Part shown: piece after piece, positions 60,053-64,000 of the stretch
How positions within the stretch are numbered: the stretch's first letter is position 1
Layout: every line of letters starts with the position of its first letter
DNA from: Blepharisma japonicum
Taxonomy: Eukaryota > Ciliophora > Heterotrichea > Heterotrichida > Blepharismidae
NCBI GenBank assembly: GCA_949751835.1
Contig: CATKHK010000065.1
Location: 62,001 to 126,000, forward strand
DNA length: 64,000 nt
Direction: 5' to 3'
Notes under the pieces: generated by a model
The model's input: the letters and a program-made list of their open reading frames with translations, nothing else
Told to the model about the DNA's origin: nothing
The model's database searches: none
Made by a program: the position numbers and the translations under genes

Positions 60053-60661
60053 TTAGTAATCCCTAAGTTTACTCGTAATTGAATCTTTCAATTTATGGTT
60101 CTCAGCTTGAAGTAAACTGTTTTCTCTTGCCAAATCAGCAATGTCCTGAACAATCTTTTTAATTTTATCTTCTCTGGCTGCATCTTTATTAATGAACTTC
60201 AACATAAGCTCTTTATGCATATTAAGCATTTCGGAAAACTATATATCCATTACTTTGGTGCTCAAGGTGTCTTGAAACATAAGCATAACAGGAATCGGAA
60301 CACTGTCACAGTCATGATGCCTTGAAATTTCACTTGGAGTACGGATATCATGGCTCCTTCTGGGCGCATTGTCATAATACTCGATATCTGTGCTTACTTC
60401 TTTGTCGATTAGTTTCCTGTTTATTGGGCTTGGACCCTTGCTTAGGTTTCTTTGTAAATAAGGTGGAGTGGAATCGATCAAGCTGTCTCGCTTATCATGA
60501 GAATGCTTAATTCGAGCCGTTGCCTCAGCTTGAGAAATATCTTGAGGAACGGGAACTTGCATATTCTCTGCATCTTTGCCAGAGTGTACTTCTGTCATTA
60601 CATCAATTTTGTCTGAGTCTTGTAAATTGGATATCGTGAATCGGCCCTTTTTGCTTGTCAT
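60053..60661 (-). CDS. Small regulatory-looking coiled-coil protein; one 15-nt intron
   Basis: Exons (minus) 60254-60661 and 60053-60238, intron GTAATGGATATATAG (15 nt, adds TAG if retained); 197 aa. ATG 60661 (MTSKKGRFTISNLQDSD) is chosen. An ATG at 60754 in frame would add 31 residues of non-protein-like sequence. The N-terminal KKGRFTIS resembles RFx[V/I] docking peptides used by SPAK/OSR1 and WNK-related kinases, and similar GRF-T/V motifs occur in ciliate kinase tails. A disordered Ser/Pro region follows (SPINRKLIDKEVSTDIEYYD). The C-terminal ~70 residues after the intron form a coiled coil (LLQAENHKLKDSI). A kinase-docking role is only a suggestion. Confidence 0.75.
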
Positions 60662-60850
60662 TTGTAAAAAATTATTATTAGGCTGATGAAAATTAAGGCA
60701 AACATCCACTCTATTATAATAATTCCAGACTGAAATATTGCAAGCGTATTGCATTTGACTTTCGTAGATATTAAATCCGATATTATCGATAAAGCTATTA
60801 TTATTAAAAATTATAACAATTTATCGTCTTATAAAACCTGCAAATCTTTT

Positions 60851-62668
60851 TTAGCACTTCAAATTATTTTGCAATCTCTCCAAGCTTTCCTTGCAGAGTC
60901 TTAATTCTTCAATCAATGCTTTATTTTCTTCATCTTTTATTCCAAGCTGCGCATTTAGCTCTGTAATGATACTTTCCTGTTCTAGCATTATTTTCAGCCA
61001 CTCTGAGTGTGGTAAAGGTATTTCTTCATTCGTTAGAAGCGATCTTCCAATTTGCAATGGAATGTCCAATCCTTTGCAAAAGATAGGGAAATGAGGTTTC
61101 GACCTGAACGAAATCAAGCTATTCACACATGGCTCTTGAGGGATCGACATTCGTCAGTCACCCAAAGTGCTCCTCAGATCAGGAGAGCAGAAATTGACTT
61201 TTGGAGATTCGCAATCAAGCGCTTGCGAAAATGGGACCATTTTTTGTGGAAGTGAGTCTTCTTCTTCCACCTCTTCTTCCTCAATTGAATTTTGAACATT
61301 TGCAATGGATACATGGCTTTCGTCAATTACTGAAGTTGAGGTGTTTTGACTTTGTCGCCATAGCTTTAGCCGTGTGCTGCTTCGCTCTTGATTTTGAAAG
61401 TCAACCAAGAGGTCTTCATTAGACTGCAAACTCATCATTTTCATATCTCGCAGCTGCTCAGCTACCAGAATTGCAGATTGCATTATTTCCAACTTTGACT
61501 GCAGCCTTTCTTTTTGTTCTTCAATTTCATCAATTTCTGAGGTCGATAATTTATTGATTTTGCTTTTATAGTCATCAATTAATGTAATTTCAAACTGCTG
61601 TAAATTTTCCCGAAGTTTTGAGATATCTGCAAGATATTTCAAGAGAAGAGAGTTTTCTTCATTAAGAGTGGTGCGTATAAGGACTTGAGATATACTGCGA
61701 GCTCTTTCTGCAAATTTTAATGAATTCAAACTTTCATCATATGCTGTACTGGATGGACTAATAGTGGTTATTAAGACTAATTTTGCCTCTCCTTGCAGAA
61801 TTGGACGTAAAAGTCTTGTTAACTTGCTTTCTCTGTAAGGAATTGGAGTTTTGTTTTTTACGTCACTAAGTCTTAATATAACTGTGCCTAAAGCCAATAA
61901 GCTTCGGTTAATGAATTTTGCTTCTTTTACTCTTTCATTTTCAGTAGAGGAAACACTTTCACTTCCAGCAAGGTCAATTAAGCTAACAGTACCCATCAAT
62001 AAGTCTTCTTCTGTTCTGTCTTTGCTTTCAATGATAATTTTAAACCTAAATAGCTCTTACCAACAATGAGACCGAGAGCTTTTGTCATTAAAGTTTGTTG
62101 ATGCAATTCGCTTGTGTCCATCACCGATTTTCAGAAATGAATAGACTTGGTCTGAGGTCTTGCAGATTTCCTCAGTTACATTGATTATCACAGTGCCTCG
62201 GTTTCTGTCTTCCAAAACTTGCAAGTTTACATTGCTGGGATTCAATAAATCATTGATGCACTCATTATAAATTTCCACATATGAGCATCTCAGTAAATAT
62301 TCGCGCTCAGGAGTTTCCTCAATATATCCAAAAATATTGTGTATTGATAAAGGGATAATCCCAGGGTTTGACTGTTTATTCCCACACATAGTAAAGGTTT
62401 TGCCACTTGTTGTTTGGCCATAGCATATGATGCACCCACTATAGCCGTCCATAGCTTTTCAGATCACTTGTTCACCTATTTCATCAAAAATTCGTTGAGT
62501 GGTGGAATTCATGCCATATAATCGGTCAAATGAGAATTGCTTGTCTCCTTTTTTGTTTTTGAGGTTAGTATTTGAAGTAACTTCTCAAGCTGTCAGCATT
62601 GGGTTTTCATTAGAAAGAAAAGGCCTTATTCGCACTGCAACTTTAATATTTTCACTTGTGGAAACCAT
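60851..62668 (-). CDS. N-terminal-motor kinesin (kinesin-7/CENP-E-like); one 15-nt intron
   Basis: Exons (minus) 62061-62668 and 60851-62045, intron GTAAGAGCTATTTAG (15 nt, adds TAA if retained); 600 aa. The motor shows IKVAVRIRPFL, P-loop YGQTTSGKTFTM, switch I NDKSSRSHCWFKI, switch II LIDLAGSES, and RESKLTRLLRPILQG. The P-loop form YGQT-SGKT is typical of kinesin-7. The usual hydrophobic after SSRSH is replaced by Cys-Trp, spanning the splice site. A neck/coiled coil follows from ~330 (ISKLRENLQQFEITLID), then an acidic stretch (EEEEVEEEDS) and a C-terminal coiled coil. Start ATG 62668; ATG 62677 in frame is an alternative. A plus-end microtubule motor is expected from the family; cargo unknown. 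Confidence 0.9.
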
Positions 62669-62705
62669 TTTTTGCATTTTAAATAGAAACAATATAAAGA
62701 ATTAA

Positions 62706-64000
62706 CTAGTAATATTTATGAAGCAGGTCGTGAAGTTCTTGGATCGCCTCGTCGTATTGCATGGAGTTTATGTCACCGTCAATCAAAGGAATTGACAAAT
62801 CATCTGGAATTTTCTTCTGTTTGTAGTCCTGCTTCATTTGATAATTTTGCACATAGGAAAATTGCTTTTCAGGCTTTTTCTTAGTCAATTTGTCAAGAAA
62901 CTCTTGCACACTTCTTCGAGCGAACTCATCACTTTCGTCGTAGTTTGGCTTAGCTTGTAGGGAGGGCTTAAAAGTGCAGTTCTCCAAGTCTTCGTTTGCT
63001 TTCTTTTCCTTAATTTCTTCAATTCTGCTTGTTTTCAATCTCTCCCAATTATAAAGTCTTTGAATAGTTTTGCTTGGGTCCGTAGCAGTTACTGGCGAAA
63101 TCGTTTTGGGATGAAAAGTGCATTCTAGGTCCCTTTGGCTTTCTTGGTAGTCGTTTCTTAATATCTCAATTTTTTCGCGTTTTTCAAAATTCAAATCATA
63201 TAAACTTTTCCATCTTGGAGATGTGCTTCGAGCTCTTGGATCTATAGAAGTTGATTTATTAATTGATGGTTTAAAAGGAAATGGCTCAGCTTCAATTGTA
63301 CTGTGCTTTGTAGAGCGATTTCCAAATGGTCCTAATTTAGATGCAATTTTCAATGAATTCTCATCTAAAGTTGGACGGAAAGGAAATTCTTCTTTAAATG
63401 TGGCCTCTGAGCGCACTGAAGACAGTGCTGGACGTTCTGATATAAAATCTCTATTGATTTGGGGCTGAAAAGAGAACTCAGATTTAAGCTCTTTTCCTAT
63501 TTGATCTTTTTTGTCTTTGTATATTTTCTGATATAATGCAAGTCGATCTACTATATCGCCTTCCCTTACAATTTTTGATGCAAAAGGGGTTATTACTGGA
63601 ACTGCGTTAACTTTTGATTCTCTTTCATTACTTGCTAGTCTTTCTTGGGCATTTTTTTTGCTCCTCTGGCCAGCTATTAAAAGCCTGTCCTCAATTTTCC
63701 CAGCTCTTCCTTGGCTATTCGTTATTTCAATAGATTTTTTCGAAAGAGAAGGACCTGATAATTTCGTTAACTCTTGCTTAATTTGTTCTAATTTTTGATT
63801 TTCTCGCTTCCTCTGAATAAGATTAGCTTGCTTATGAAGATATTCCTGACGATCTTGAATCTCTCTTTTAGTAGCTTTGACAGGTTTCTTCTCAGCAGCA
63901 ATCTTATCGTCTTGCATTTTTTTCAGTCTAATTGAAAATCACCTTTCTTCTAAATGTCTACGGTCGTTAAAACTCGCTTTTTTAGCAAGGCGTTCAGTGG
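62706..64000 (-). CDS. Repeat-motif (F-x-F/C-T-F-x-P) protein, 5' end outside window
   Basis: The minus frame ends at TAG/TAA 62706 and remains open past ATG 63917, through a TGA (LEERWFSIRLKK), to the right edge, so the true start is outside. At least 431 codons. A recurring short motif is seen: FSFQPQINRDF, FPFRPTLDENS, FPFKPSINKS, CTFHPKTISP, CTFKPSLQAK, each followed by charged helices (YNWERLKTSRIEEIKEKKA). Serial F-x-P-x-[IL] motifs between helices are typical of ciliate and algal flagellar/basal-body proteins, often microtubule-inner or associated. No enzyme domain. It ends 37 bp from the kinesin's alternative start. Confidence 0.75.

Overview
The window looks like somatic (macronuclear) DNA of a heterotrich ciliate that reads UGA as tryptophan, most likely Blepharisma. 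Three things seen in the sequence support this. (1) Many genes are long reading frames interrupted only by in-frame TGA, and these TGAs fall where tryptophan is conserved: the NW-IPGK site of succinyl-CoA transferase, the RING-H2 tryptophan, WD40 strand ends, and a TBC1D31 block. All gene ends called here are TAA or TAG. (2) Introns are 15 or 16 nt, GT...AG, usually with an A at position 10. (3) The DNA is AT-rich and gene-dense, with gaps as short as 20-30 bp. The genus is an inference; the code and introns are read directly. Because 15-nt introns keep frame, others without a stop codon could be hidden inside the CDS spans given here.

Layout. 0-2.2 kb: a partial coiled-coil gene and a TRAF/XAF1-like zinc-finger gene, both minus. 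2.7-3.05 kb: a coding-like relic in three frames. 3.3-14.4 kb: one intronless 3,680-codon gene for a giant secreted-then-membrane protein (signal peptide, cadherin/He_PIG-like repeats, an IPT-like domain, a GCC2/GCC3-type cysteine-rich stalk, about ten membrane segments). 14.6-25.3 kb: a small basic protein, a DUF4795-like coiled-coil protein, a 1,072-aa coiled-coil protein, glutaredoxin and a TBC1D31 homologue, packed almost end to end. 25.5-42.4 kb: dynamin-related GTPase, LisH/ARMC9-like protein, a 7TM-RGS receptor, mitochondrial SCOT, Rab7, several small proteins, an EamA transporter, five-unit polyubiquitin and a protein with about four CH-like domains.

42.7-53.7 kb is a family island with roughly mirror order: kelch>, kelch>, RING-H2>, a histone H1-like gene and a decayed tandem repeat, <RING-H2, <kelch. 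The RING proteins are secretory-pathway membrane proteins with homologous ectodomains. 54.0-54.8 kb holds broken coding sequence. 55.1-58.3 kb: a UBA protein, tRNA-Ala(CGC), a coiled-coil protein and a CDC48/p97 pseudogene that lost its D2 ring. 58.5-64.0 kb (all minus): WASH, a small coiled-coil protein, an N-terminal-motor kinesin, and a repeat-motif protein running off the right edge.

Themes: several genes have known or likely cilium/centriole roles (TBC1D31, DUF4795, ARMC9-like and TSNAXIP1-like proteins, kinesin). A second group handles membranes and traffic (dynamin, Rab7, WASH, TBC). A third is ubiquitin-linked (polyubiquitin, RING-H2 pair, UBA protein, kelch proteins). Ciliate macronuclear chromosomes do not use bacterial-style operons, so adjacency alone is weak evidence of shared function.
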